A stretch of 64,000 bases of DNA, from contig OZ010792.1 of NCBI GenBank assembly GCA_963932465.1, forward strand, positions 280,223,836-280,287,835, written 5' to 3'. How positions within the stretch are numbered: position 1 is the stretch's first letter; each line of letters starts with the position of its first letter. The position numbers and the translations under genes are program-made. This document shows, piece after piece, positions 22,634 through 33,776 of the stretch. Origin of the DNA: Maratus speciosus. Taxonomy: Eukaryota; Arthropoda; Arachnida; Araneae; Salticidae. The notes under the pieces were generated by a model. The model ran no database searches. It worked only from the letters and a program-made list of their open reading frames with translations, and was not told the origin of the DNA.

Positions 22634-23284
22634 GAGTATTTGACCGGAATCCTGGCCAAAAATATTTTTCTATGTAAATATAGTCCGATTGCCTTGAAAT
22701 TGTTAGATGTTATTGGGTATCACTATGGCATGTTTGGTATTGTAAATAAAGTCTATAGCATTGACGATTCATTTACAGAGACAACCAAAAGACTTCCCTT
22801 ACATTATGTTCTATGGGGAAAAAATCGTTTGCTCTGTATTTTAATGATATCACACTATTTTAAACGTACTGAAATTTATATACATCACTAAGGTGTACTA
22901 AGGCACTTATTGTAGAATATAGTGTGAATAGAACATATCATTCATTTTCAGGGACACACAAAAGAATTTGGCTGAAGAATAAATTTGACTATTGAAATCT
23001 ATGACCAATAATTGCCCCAAAACCTGGCCAAAATTATTCTTTTCCTCTAACAACTACAGATCTGCGTTTTTATTTGAATTATGGAGTAAAAATGGTAAAA
23101 CAAAGTCTTATTTATAAATCAAAACATTTATTCATCAATTTCATCACAATTACTGTCATCAAGAATATTAACATTTGTGATATCACTTTCTGATAACAAA
23201 TTTAAAACTTCAGAAGATAAGGGTTTTCTTTTCTTGTTTGTGTTGCATCTCATGCCCGTTATTAGGGGGTCAGAAGTTAAAAGA

Positions 23285-25611
23285 AGCCTATTCAGGATCA
23301 TATTCCATATTGCAGGCCACGCGCGAAAACTTTCTTGTGTAGTTTAATCTGAACGACCTAATATGTTTATTGCGAGCTTCTGCAGCCTCTTCACTTAGTT
23401 GACCTATTGGCAGAATAGCTTCTTTTATGACATCTGCTCCATGACAAAGTACCTTGTGCATTGTAGGGGACATGGGATAAAAACCATATAGCGTCACATA
23501 CATTTCAGGAGTTTTTTGGCAATATTTTTCAAATTAATCTGTATTAATTTTATATGCGCAACACAATGTATCTAATATCACTTTTAGTCGATATATCAAA
23601 ATCTTATCGACTCCGGTTATTGCTGCCGATATTTCATATTCTTCAAAAAACCTTCTGCTGGTATTTCTATCGTTCGTATTCCCAAAATTTGCTTTGGGAA
23701 TATCCACTAAGAGCCCGAGTTTTTATTTGAAATTATCCTGAATTTCTCTTTTTTTTTATTTTCTACTGCTTGTTTCTCCTCAGAAGAAAGGCGGGCGTTC
23801 CATTTTCTTACAGGTAATCTATATGCTACGTGTAATATACTCTCGAAAAATCGTATACAAGCATGTAGCAAGGAAAGCCCGAAACTTCAGTTTTCTTTCT
23901 TACACTCCCTCTTCTTTGATAACACATTAAACTCAGACGAAGTAGCATTGCATATGTAGCACCTCATCGTAGATTTGGTGTGTGTTGCGGCATTACATAC
24001 TTTTCCATCCACCACGGTGAATAACATTCTATGTCTTATGGACACATCGTCAATTTCTGTGCTGGCAAGTGCTGTGATTTGTGATTTGATATCTTTTATT
24101 TCTTCTTTTGTAACGTCATTTGTCTCCTTGATGAATCGAATTCTTATAGGTCGACAGTAGCGAGGTGATGATGGTGTTGGGTTTTGCCAGAGAATTTTCT
24201 TTTCGGGCCCATAAAGTAACTGAAGAGGAACCACAGAACTTTGAAAAATATTGGAGTCAGAATCGGCTTCATTTTAAAACTTCATTTTACATTGCATCTG
24301 CTGTGACCCGTCACAACCCCACTTACTTATTAAAATTAAAGAACGTTTTTCTTCATCACTCAAAGGTTCTACAACTTCTCTTAGATGTAAAATCAGTCGC
24401 GTTGCCGTATGATCCATCAACTTTTACACTTTTACTTCGGCACACGTCTCTGTCACCCTGTGAATTTCTGGACAGCATTCTTTTTTTACCCTTTGAAGAA
24501 CAGAATAGCACGGAAAAAAGCTTTTATTCGTTTCTCGTATTCTCTCATATTGGGCTTTAGTAAGTCCTGCTTCTGTATACATGGACAAAGCATGTAAAGG
24601 TGATAACTTGCGAGGTTGCTCTTGTTCTTCACGACTTTTTTGCATGGCCTTTACATATTTTTTTGCTCTTCTGAGACTTTTTGTAAGATCTTTTACGATA
24701 TTGGAAGCATCTACTTTGCCTGATTCCCGTAATTCCATTTGGGTAGCGTAGGTCAATACTTCCACGTCTTTTGATCGAAGGCCTTTGGTTTTGCGGCGTT
24801 TGCTTGTTTCACTTGATTCTACAAAAGATTTTTGAGGACGAGCGGTATTGACTCCTGCAACAATAACAATTACTTACTAAATATATTTCTAATAATAAAA
24901 ACAAGTTTCATTTCACTGCACAGAAAACGAAATATAAGCAAAAAACGAAGCACACAATAATAATAAAGTAAAGGGTTTGCATCTGTTGTGTTTCACGTAC
25001 AAGCAACTGGCAGCAATATAGTGCGTTTAACCATTCGACATTGTTTTCTTCGAATCTTGACCTTGTTTTATGAGCAGCTGACCATTTTTGCTTGAATTGG
25101 TTTTTAATAGCAGAGAGCTTTTGCTTCATCTCAGCTGTCCTTGGATCACCTTCAGAATAACTTCTTAACAAATCTTCCTCCATAAATTTAAGCTTTCCAT
25201 CAAACGCTGACTCATTTGAGTGTTTTATGATGGCATACAACTCATTTCGAGTCATAGACTTCAATCCAAAAGGCCCTGTTAACAAAATAAATAAAAAACT
25301 AAATAGCAGTAATTTATATCAGAAATTATAGAACCTAACAAAAAAATTCGTTAAAAATAGGGGGGCGGTTTCGGGTGGCTGATTTTTTTTATAACTATCT
25401 TGTATACTAAGTACTGCATGTTACACAATAGTTTTCATAGCTTAGATATGTTTAGAAATATAACAAAATCCTTTCTAAATATTACAGATAATTATATTTA
25501 TGACACTGTTAATTACATCTAAGTTATCGACCATAACGACAAATAACAGCTGGATATTTATTACGCAAATATAGTGTTTATAAAGTACATACCTTGTTTA
25601 GAATAGTCCAT
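23285..25611 (-). pseudogene. Transib transposase (RAG1 core homologue), inactive
   Basis: This was a DDE-type transposase that would bind the element's heptamer-bearing ends in the nucleus and cut and join them. A three-exon start can be read: exon 1 at 25593-25611 (ATG, then donor GTATGT), exon 2 at 24997-25275 (after AACAG) and exon 3 from 24854 (after TTGCAG). The joins keep one reading frame. In order, the remnant shows KWGCDGSQQ (candidate first catalytic Asp at 24310-24312), MLFTVVDGKVCN (second Asp at 24007-24009) followed by a CYIC zinc pair (23949-23960), GNTNDRNTSRRFF, YPMSPTMHKVL and GQLSEEAAEARNK (region of the catalytic Glu, about 23370-23410). Known families: Transib and RAG1 share this layout. 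Lesions are in-frame stops near 24423, 24275 and 23545, and frameshifts near 23885 and 23720, so no active protein is possible. Confidence 0.92.
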
Positions 25612-25898
25612 CACAACAATAATCACTAACTTGTTAAGGCGCAAAACTACAAGAGATTTCAAAACACTAAAATGTGAGCGCATCGGAAAATCACACGACC
25701 ACTGTAGGCGAACGCCAACTTCCGATTGATCACGTGACTCGCTGTGGCGCGCAAGCTCATTGAGTGTTTCGCAATCAGATGCAGAAACTACTTACCATAA
25801 TGAGGAATAATAAAGCAGGGTAGGAAACCTATTTTTAAAATAATCATTTTTGGCCAGGTTTTGGGGCTAAATTGGGTTTTGGGCTTTGGGTTTTGGGG

Positions 25899-25905
25899 CA
25901 CTGTG
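25899..25905 (-). promoter_or_regulatory. Transib right terminal heptamer CACAGTG
   Basis: Read on the minus strand it is CACAGTG followed by CCCCAAAACCC. It is directly bordered by the second copy of the CGTAT duplication, and it matches the left heptamer exactly. Confidence 0.88.
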
Positions 25906-26371
25906 CGTATGTTGGTATTACCTGCAGGTATGTTAACTATATTTATAATAATCTAATAATAATAATAAATAATTTTGACACTATTATTTATTATTATAAG
26001 AATTAAACTAATTTATAATTCACTATTAAATTAATTCGCTATTTTTTTGCGGGAATGGAACGTGTGTATGTGTGTGTGTGTGTGGGGGGGGGGGGGTGTT
26101 GACACGCCATGTTCAGTTGGATTTTTTTTTTTCATATTGGCACGTGGATGTAAAAAGGTTCGCCGACCATGACCTAGGTGATGGGAAATCACATAGCAAT
26201 GAATGGTCGGAAACGCTTTCCTGGCACGGTAGTGACGACACAAAGTACAAGAAAGGAAGGGCACGAACAGGGTGAGAAAACATGTTTATTATTCTTAGTA
26301 AGAAAAAAAATAAGAAATAAGAACAAATAGAGACAACGATCGTCATCAAACATGGTGTTTGAAATTACGAC

Positions 26372-26512
26372 CCCGGAATGCAGGCCTCACATCTACGGAG
26401 TATGAAAGATATAATGTTCTCGAAAATACCGGGCGTGTCCCGGACTTCCCTAGCAGCTGCTACGATGAAAGCATCAAGTTCCTCAGCACTTTCCAGCATT
26501 GTCCCGGCATTT
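26372..26512 (-). pseudogene. C-terminal fragment of a mariner-type DDE transposase
   Basis: The minus-strand translation contains AAAREVRDTPGIFENII followed by RRCEACI. This resembles the conserved tail of a widespread arthropod mariner/Tc3-like transposase group (a PGIF-type block, then R-C-x-x-C-I, then a GGHFEHLL-like end, here destroyed by a stop). The catalytic core is absent. The fragment lies in the centre of the MITE at 21958-27234 and suggests that MITE is an internal-deletion derivative. Confidence 0.55.
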
Positions 26513-26635
26513 TTGCAGTACTAGGAATAAGAAACATATTTTTTCACCCTGTGCGTATCCTTCCATTCTTTTGTTTTGTGTCATCGGAAAGCGTTTCCGA
26601 CGATGCATTGTTATGTGATTTCCTATCGTCTAGGT

Positions 26636-27177
26636 CAGTCATACTCAACCTGCGGCCCGCGTGCCACATGTGGCCCGGCGGCCTTTTATGTGTGGCCCGA
26701 GACACATAGTCATTAATCTATGTTTATAAAATTGAGATGTGCATAAAAGTATTTAAGCGATCTTCACTGTTTTATACATTTTCGTAGGAAGACAAAATCT
26801 GTCCTGTTATTTATAACTGATTTAGAATTATATTAAAATATCTTAAATGTCGATTTCTTGGTCACACGGCATATTCCTACATTTCTACAACATTTTCAAC
26901 AAAAATCTACCGTGAAGTTTATTGTTTGGAAATACTGATGTTAAATATTGGTGTTAAAACTTTTTGGTAACATTTCTTCCGCAACGAACGTTTGAACGTT
27001 TAAACCTACTGTGATAATACTAACGTGTATATTCCTTTGTTATACTACTTTTGTTATCTCACTATTTTAATTACCCCGCTACCCTTTTTTTAAACCCTTT
27101 TTCAAGTTTTTTGCGGCCCGCGTAATGTCATAAACATTTATTTGCGGCCCGCGAGAAAAATAGGTTGAGTATGGCTG
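26636..27177. mobile_element. hAT element 2, 542-bp MITE
   Basis: The ends are CAGTCATACTCAACCT and, inverted from the right, CAGCCATACTCAACCT. A perfect 8-bp duplication, GTCTAGGT, lies at 26628-26635 and 27178-27185. Subterminal GCGGCCCGCG blocks occur at both ends. It is non-coding. It is inserted in the right arm of the mariner-like MITE at the position equivalent to hAT element 1 in the left arm. Confidence 0.93.
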
Positions 27178-27234
27178 GTCTAGGTGTATTCTCTCTCTCC
27201 CGAAACTTTGTAACCCCTGTGCTGAAACACCCTG

Positions 27235-30200
27235 TATAATAAACGTAAAAAGTCGACAAGAGTTTTCTAAAAAAAAAATCACCTATGTTCTTTACACCAG
27301 ACAGTATGTTCTGTATCCCGGGAAGCCCGGTATGTTATATTTAAAATGATAAAAAATATGCTAGAATATAATTTTTTCTTTTAATGTACCTACACTGTAA
27401 AAAACAAAACAAAAAAACCTGAGAAATAGTTTCCGAAATTTTGCAAAATTTATTACGGCTTATGAAAATATGATCTAACCACTCCCGAGTTACTCACGAT
27501 TCCTAAAAACATTTCTTTATTTTTCGACACTACATAAACCTATAAATTTCCTATACTTAAAGAAATATTTTTGAGACAAAAGTTTGTTTTGTTGCTCGGA
27601 ATTTTAGGAAAAGTTTCCGAATAGTTTATATAGTGCAATAATCAATCTTCTCAGCACTTAATATGGGTTTTTCGGGTGCAACCAATTCTCATATAAACAT
27701 TTTCCACTTCAAAAAATACGCTTAACAGACAAAAATGCTAAATTAACAGCATTAAAAATAACATTAAGGGGGTCTGGGACGCCCTGCGGCATATCGTTCT
27801 TTACCAAATCGTACTTGTAGGTGATCAACTGTAAGAGTGGTTCCTTAGCAGGCCAAATTTTGGTTGGCGCATTAGAAAATATAATACAGCAATGGTGTTC
27901 GTATAGTTTTAAGCAATACGAAAGGTAATTCCAGGTAAAGGTACACATTATTTTAAAACAGAAGGTGAAATTAATTGATAAATTTCGTTTGATTCAAGGT
28001 TCTTTAGGAGAAACCGACCTGCGTAACGGGCGAAGCCTGCTGGTTTCAACATAAAATCGCCAAATTACCAAAATGACATTAATCTGTAATAAAATCTTTT
28101 CAAAAAGTATAGAATTAACCCCTTCGCGACGAGAATCCTTTGCTCAATTTTTAATCTTTTACAACCTTTTTTTCAAAACGGATTTTTTTTCCTTAGGTGC
28201 CATGTATACCGGTCGCTCGTCCAGTCCATCGGGGTCTCAGGACTCTTAATATTGGAAAAAATGAAACAAAAGGGCCATTTTCAACATGTAATATTTTAAA
28301 ATGTATGTGATTTAAAACCACAATTCTAATTGGGATGAAAGATATAGGTACGTTCTTTCATTTCATGTATTTAAAAAATTGCAGGATGCAGAATTAGTAT
28401 TTATAGTGGGTTCCAAACTGTCACATTTGTCGAGCAGAAAATCGGTATGACAGCTTATGCGCAGGATTACAAAATAAATTTTGCAGCTAGAATGAAATTT
28501 TTTCACTTTAATTATACTTCAGATTGTAATAATTATGCTGACCCTAAATAAATTTGTATTTAAAGCATTTTTATATTTTTAATACAAAGTTGTATTTAGC
28601 TAATACAAAATTTTGAAAATTTCAACAGTATAATCACCTCAAAAAATATATTTTCTTGAGCAATAAAAATTAAATTTTAGGTTCAGTTTATACAGACTAT
28701 CGTGAAACATATGTTTTGAAAAAATTATGGAAAAATATTTAGAAGTTTTTGAGATATCCTGCATGTTATGCCCAAACACGTCATTTGGAGAAAAATGACT
28801 TCAAAATTTGATTTCAAAGCCCGCTCCAGCTATTGTGCGGGTATAATTTTAAAAGTCATAACTTCTGTTCTAATGGGAATTTCAAGGTAATAATTATATC
28901 AAAATGTTCAGAAGAGATAGCAGTTCAACATCTGAAAAAATAAAAAATTCAAAAATTTTGAAGCTTTAACAGTCCTGAAACCCCTTAAACGAGTGAAAAA
29001 TATTTTTCCTATCCTTAAAATTGGTTTAAAATATAACACAATTCATTTTACAAATAAACGGATTAAAGAAAACACAAACAAATAACTTTTCAAGAAAAAA
29101 AAACACTTGAAGAATGAATAAACAGTTTTTTTTAAATTAAAGTAAAAAAGAAGAATCTTGTCAAAAAGAAAAGTGATTGAAAAACCCAGACATTAAAAAC
29201 ATTATTTTTAGAATGAAACAATTCGTCGCTACAAATAATTTAAAAATAGCATCACTTCTATTCTCATTAAAAACACGGTGTAGTTCACTAGGAAGAAAAA
29301 AAAAAGATACGAAACGAAATTGAAAAAGAAGCATTTCAAAGGAAAAAAGAAATCTAATAAATCATTGCAATATTGATGGAAAATTAATCGTAATTTGAAA
29401 ATAATTAAAACAATGCAATTTTTCTTTCTTAATAGTAGGTTTGTGATGAATTGCATTCAAATGTTTTTTTTTTTTTTTTTTTTTTTCTTAAGAGAACAAA
29501 TAAATCTAATTATCGGTGTAAAGAAACATCAGGAATATCACTTTCTCTTTTGTCAAAACGGGGTGCTGTTTTGTGTGTTAAATCATTAATACTAGGCTAA
29601 AAACCTCCTCCAACAGTGTCTACAAGATTATATTTTAATCTTAAAAATAGTTCGCAGGTCGAATATGTTACATTAAAATGTGACAATGTGTTTGTATTTT
29701 AAATCTATTTCTCTACGAACAGGATGAATTGCAAATTGAAAAAAAGAAATAAATAAAAAAAAAGCAATTTAACAAATTACAACGACCATTTGGAAAATGA
29801 TTTTTTCAAAGACTAAAATTTAAGGCATAAAAAATCGCACGGAGTTTATCATACATTACGTACGCCATGGATTAAACATTAACATTCCTGGACCCATCAT
29901 GAACAAATTTTAAAAGAAATTTCAGTTTTACAATTTTCGGTACTGTAAATTTTTAAACTTCTACGGAGCTGGTCATACATTACGTACGCCACGAATTAAA
30001 CATTAATAGTGTTATTACACGTAAAAATTGCAAGTTACAAAAATCGCCTGCGACTCGTCAGATTTCCTATGAAACTTACGTATTATCCAATCATTTCATG
30101 GGCTGTTCGGGAAAAGGCTTTTCCATCGAAATCTGACCACCAATTTTAAATGAAATTTCATTCTTAAACTTTTAAACTACCCCACAATATTATTTTTTAC

Positions 30201-31310
30201 ACCGTCGTATAGAGAAAAAAATGTACTTTTAAATGCAATTTGTTTGAAAGCTGTATCTCAATTTGTTTCTGAGTTATTAATTTTTTTGTAGTTTTTATTA
30301 CTTTTTTGTCATAGTGGCAACAGAAGTATCCATCTCTGTTGAAAGTAAAGGGAAATACAGATTACTGTATAGACCAATCAGAAAACGAATAAAATGCGGA
30401 TTCAACCAATAAAAACCTACCCTGGCGAGGACAATAACCATTTTTCCAAATGGTTAAAAAAAAACACCAAATTATTTGTAGGATAAAAAAAACTCTCGTA
30501 TCAAGGATAAAAAACAATTCTCGTATTCAAGGGTAAAAAACAACTTTTGAAATTTAGAAATTTCGTTTCCGAATTATATATATCAGGGATTATTATATAT
30601 TTTATTAACGACATTGTGGCATGAATATTGAAAGGAAAAAATATTTTCAATATAAGTTAACGTGGAAAAAAAACCCTTAATTAAATTATATTTTTCAAGA
30701 AAATTCGAAGAAATAAAAGTATATTTTTATATATTGAAGCTTTATGAATTTGTTTATTCTAGATAACAAAAGTCTACTATTGACAAATTGACACCAAGAA
30801 GTCATTTCATAGCAGCTTTTTTGAGTTTTACATTCGATCAAAGAAATTAAACGAATTTAAGTTCCTTGCATTCATTCCGGTAAAAATAATGCTCCACCCC
30901 CCTCCTTCACACAAACTGAATTTAAAAAAAGACATACATTTTCGACTAATTTCTTCTAAAGGATGGTGGTTAAAAAATTTCCTAAGGGTAATTTGGAATG
31001 GTTTAACGGCTAAAAACATACAAAAAATTATTTTTATGAATAAAAAGTTTTTTTTTTAATGTAAAAGTTCTTCAAAATGACGTCATTTTTATTCCATTAG
31101 CGAAATGCTTTTGATAAATGACATTATCGAAAAGGAGCATTTTCAACGAGAAAAACTTTTAAGCTGCATTGTAAATATGATTTCGTACTTGAGATTTAGT
31201 ACAGTATAAAAACAATTTTAGTGCAAACAACAGAGTTGCCACGCAGTAAACAAGTAATGTTATGGAAATATCAATAAGCTCTCTCACTTTTTTAATTTTA
31301 GCTTTTTTGC
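27235..31310. other. Unassigned AT-rich interval
   Basis: No gene or complete element is recognised in ~4 kb. TTAACCCCTTCGCGAC at 28118 resembles a piggyBac-MITE end, but I found no partner. A short direct repeat lies at 29838-30008. The A- and T-runs (for example 29463-29487) give meaningless frames. Confidence 0.5.
29838..30008 (+). repeat. Direct repeat, ~45 bp, spaced ~122 bp
   Basis: CATACATTACGTACGCCA and ATTAAACATTAA recur in the same order at about 29850-29882 and 29972-30007, each preceded by CGGAG. The TTACGTAC core is the most conserved part. Confidence 0.7.
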
Positions 31311-31504
31311 GTCCTTGCAGATATTTCGATGGTTACAACACTCTTTGAATAGAACATCGATTTATTAACCCAAGAAAAATAATCAGATTAAAAAAACAAA
31401 ATATCAGTAAAAATAGTAAGTTAAAACATTTGTAAAACAGATCTAAATGCTTAAAACTGGAACATAAAAAATCTTGTGTTAAGTTAAACGTACTTGACAA
31501 AAAA

Positions 31505-31685
31505 CCAAAAAAACAAACAAACAAACAAACAAACAAAAAGACGGAATGCGACTTCAAATCGATGCCACCCCTCCCCCCCCCCCCCAAAAAAAGTAAATAA
31601 ATAAAATAAAATAAAATAAAGAAATAAATAAAAATTAATAAAATAAAATAAAATAAAATAAAATAAAATAAAATAAAATAAAATA

Positions 31686-31724
<39 letters not shown>

Positions 31725-31747
31725 TAATAAAATAAAATAAATAAATA

Positions 31748-31787
<40 letters not shown>

Positions 31788-31855
31788 TAAAATAAATAAT
31801 AATAATAATAATAATAATAACATAAATATAAATAAATAAAAATAAAATAAAATGT
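31505..31855. repeat. Compound microsatellite (AAAC)n, (AAAAT)n, (AAT)n
   Basis: (AAAC)n at about 31510-31537, a C13/A7 run at about 31572-31590, then AAAAT and AAT repeats to about 31855. It makes long low-complexity Tyr/Phe/Ile-rich frames on the minus strand that are not genes. Confidence 0.95.
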
Positions 31856-32731
31856 AGATATTCTTTTGATAGTTTTGGAATACTGAAACGACTTTCGAAT
31901 TTGAGTTAACGAAATCCAAAATCTTTTCCTCCCAGTTTGTTTCTTATGCTTTAACAAATTAACAAAGACAAAGATTCAGTTTACTGCTCTTTTGTTTATT
32001 TCTACATCTGAGGTTTGCTGCACATAGTATGACTTGCGAAAATTGATATTTTTTCAAGGTTTCTTTTTTCTTTCTTTCTTTTAAAAAAAAATAGAAACAG
32101 AGGAATTTTGTTTCTCCCTATTATTTATTTTAATTAAATCAAAGTTTATTCACTATTTTTAACTGGAGCTTGTAAAAATCAGGATAATTTAAGGGTTTGG
32201 TTAAAAAAAAAAAAAAAAAAGGAAAATTTAAGAAAAATGTCAGACCGCCAAATTAATGAATCTAAAATGGAGAAAACCTGAATGCCTAAAGTCACCTTAT
32301 TCTGTATTCATTTGGTTACAGATATTTTACTAAGTAATGGTTTAAAATATTGCAACCAACAGCTTTTATATGCACTTATTGCATTCAGAAGATCCAAAAT
32401 CCAATCATAAAACTGAGAAATAAAATAGAATAGAATTACGCAGTAAAAATAATTTCCGTGAAAAAACGGATAACGTACTGGCAGCAAACTTTCCGTATAT
32501 TCTCCGCTTTTTCACAAAATTTACATTATCGTATTCCCCCTTTTCAAGATGGAAAATTTCAGGTATTCAAGCGGGAAATGTCTGTGTTGAGAAATAAATG
32601 TGAACAATAGAGCAATATTAAAAAAAAAAAAAATCTAAATAATAATTATATACAGTATGCCCACTAAAGTCCTTTGCTACCCTCTTAACTTCGGAATGGC
32701 TGCGGCTATATTGATAAAAGTGGTGTCTAGG
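31856..32731. other. Unassigned interval
   Basis: No gene or element recognised; it holds A-runs at 32202-32220 and 32620-32632. The last 8 bases (32724-32731) are the left copy of the target duplication of the next element. Confidence 0.5.
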
Positions 32732-33149
32732 CAGTGGCGTAGCCAGGATTTCGTTTCGGGGGGGGGGGGGGGGGGTCCAAAAATTTTCCTTCAGGTTATA
32801 TATGTAGTAAAACCTGCCAATATGAAATCGTAAATATTGCTGAAAAATTCCGTTTTACACAAGTTTTCGTGTTACCAGATGTATTTGTATTCTTTTCCGT
32901 AGCACTATGGAAAATTTCTGTTTAAGACAGAATTCCGTTATAGGCAGGTTCCAGTTTTACAAGTTTTGTGTATTTATATAAATATACTTTTTTTATGTCA
33001 TATGAATAGAATAAAACTTGTCAAAATAGTAATTGTCTATAACAGAATCCTGTCTTTAACGGAAGCGTTACATGGTCTTAATATGAACTGCGATACAATT
33101 AAATTTGCTGAAAACCTGTCTGAAAGGGGATTTTCATCGTTCTTTAGTG

Positions 33150-33355
33150 AAACATAGTAAAACCTGTGAAAGCGGAATCTTTCTATAACGGAATCCTGTC
33201 TCAAACGGAAGAGTTTTAGAATCCCTGCGAAACGAACAATAGATCTTATTGAGGTAGTGTGTCTTAGAAGCATAATTAATTACATTTTTTTCTATGGAAG
33301 CCTGTCTAAAATGGAGCTTTTTACCAGTCCCTTGCAATTTTGTCTTGACTGTGTA
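33150..33355. repeat. 'AACGGAA' MITE-like repeat, copy 2
   Basis: Starts TAGTAAAACCTGTGAAAGCG and ends TTGTCTTGACTGTG, weakly inverted ends. Internal words are CTATAACGGAATCCTGTCTC and AAACGGAAGAG. Related pieces lie at 32830-32960 (inverted), 33030-33070, 36970-37140 and 16090-16310. Probably a pogo-like non-autonomous family. Confidence 0.5.
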
Positions 33356-33565
33356 TGTATAATAGAAGTATTTCGAGTAACTTTAAGAATTTAGGTATAT
33401 CCTTATTTAATTTCTTAATTTTAAAAAAAGCATGTATAAAAAATGTAAGGCCAATCTCTATGACTGCAACTAATAATACATTGAAGTTGCATTAATATTT
33501 ACCAATGAAAAAGATTCACTATGATGCAAAAAGCTGAGCGCAACTGAAGAGTTAAATTTAATTAA

Positions 33566-33772
33566 CCCATTCGCTATCATCCACGAGTATACTCGTGGCT
33601 TTAATTTATTAATTACTTTGTCATATTTTAGAATTAAAGAAATTGCTTCATTTATTGGCAGAAATTTCGCTGTATTAGTAAAGCGAAATTTACCGTTCTA
33701 AATTTGGGGTAGCAAACGAATTTTAACAAAAAATTTGAAAATTCTTACTTTATAGATTTGGCAGCGAATGAG
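33566..33772. mobile_element. piggyBac-type MITE with intact TTAA duplication
   Basis: TTAA at 33562-33565 and 33773-33776. The left end CCCATTCGCTATCATCC and inverted right end CTCATTCGCTGCCAAATC form an imperfect TIR. Just inside the left end is the perfect 18-bp palindrome CCACGAGTATACTCGTGG. It is 207 bp and non-coding, with the same design as the MITE at 8391-8570, but here the palindrome is at the opposite end. Confidence 0.85.
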
Positions 33773-33776
33773 TTAA

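Larger units (their letters stand above)
22627..25905 (-). mobile_element. Transib transposon, full length but decayed
   Basis: Both ends start with the heptamer CACAGTG (22627-22633, and as CACTGTG at 25899-25905). They are flanked by a perfect 5-bp duplication, CGTAT (22622-22626 and 25906-25910), the duplication length known for Transib. Inside each end is the shared block CCTGGCCAAAAAT (about 22651 and, inverted, about 25847). A third copy, GCCCCAAAACCTGGCC, lies at about 23011. The 3.28-kb interior encodes, on the minus strand, a RAG1-related transposase with stops and frameshifts. It lies within hAT element 1. Confidence 0.94.
22013..26171. mobile_element. hAT element 1 (non-autonomous), host of Transib
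   Basis: The ends are CAGGGTTGGCGAACCT and, inverted from the right, CATGGTCGGCGAACCT. A perfect 8-bp duplication, ACCTAGGT, lies at 22005-22012 and 26172-26179. Without the nested Transib the element is about 0.88 kb and has no hAT transposase. The GGCACGCGTGCC palindrome just inside the left end resembles common hAT termini. It sits inside the left arm of the mariner-like MITE. Confidence 0.9.
21958..27234. mobile_element. Mariner-like MITE, split by two hAT elements
   Basis: The left arm 21958-22012 (CAGGGTGTTTCAG...GGTTACAAAGTTTC...ATACACCTAG) reappears inverted at 27178-27234. Its inner continuation 26172-26300 reappears inverted at 26515-26635 (for example GGAAAGCGTTTCC and ACCCTGT/ACAGGGT). 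Removing the two hAT insertions leaves an element of about 570 bp with ~180-bp inverted arms. A TA follows the right end; the left has TA two bases further out. It retains a fragment of a mariner-type transposase C-terminus, which is why I call it mariner-like. Confidence 0.8.

Noticed and set aside
24165..24560. 131-codon plus-strand frame inside Transib.
   Set aside because: It is antisense to the transposase, whose motifs are clear on the minus strand.
28118..28140. Left end of a piggyBac MITE (TTAACCCCTTCGCG).
   Set aside because: No matching right end with TTAA within a plausible distance.
31333..31957. Long Tyr/Phe/Ile-rich minus-strand frames.
   Set aside because: They translate the (AAT)n/(AAAAT)n microsatellite; no real protein composition.
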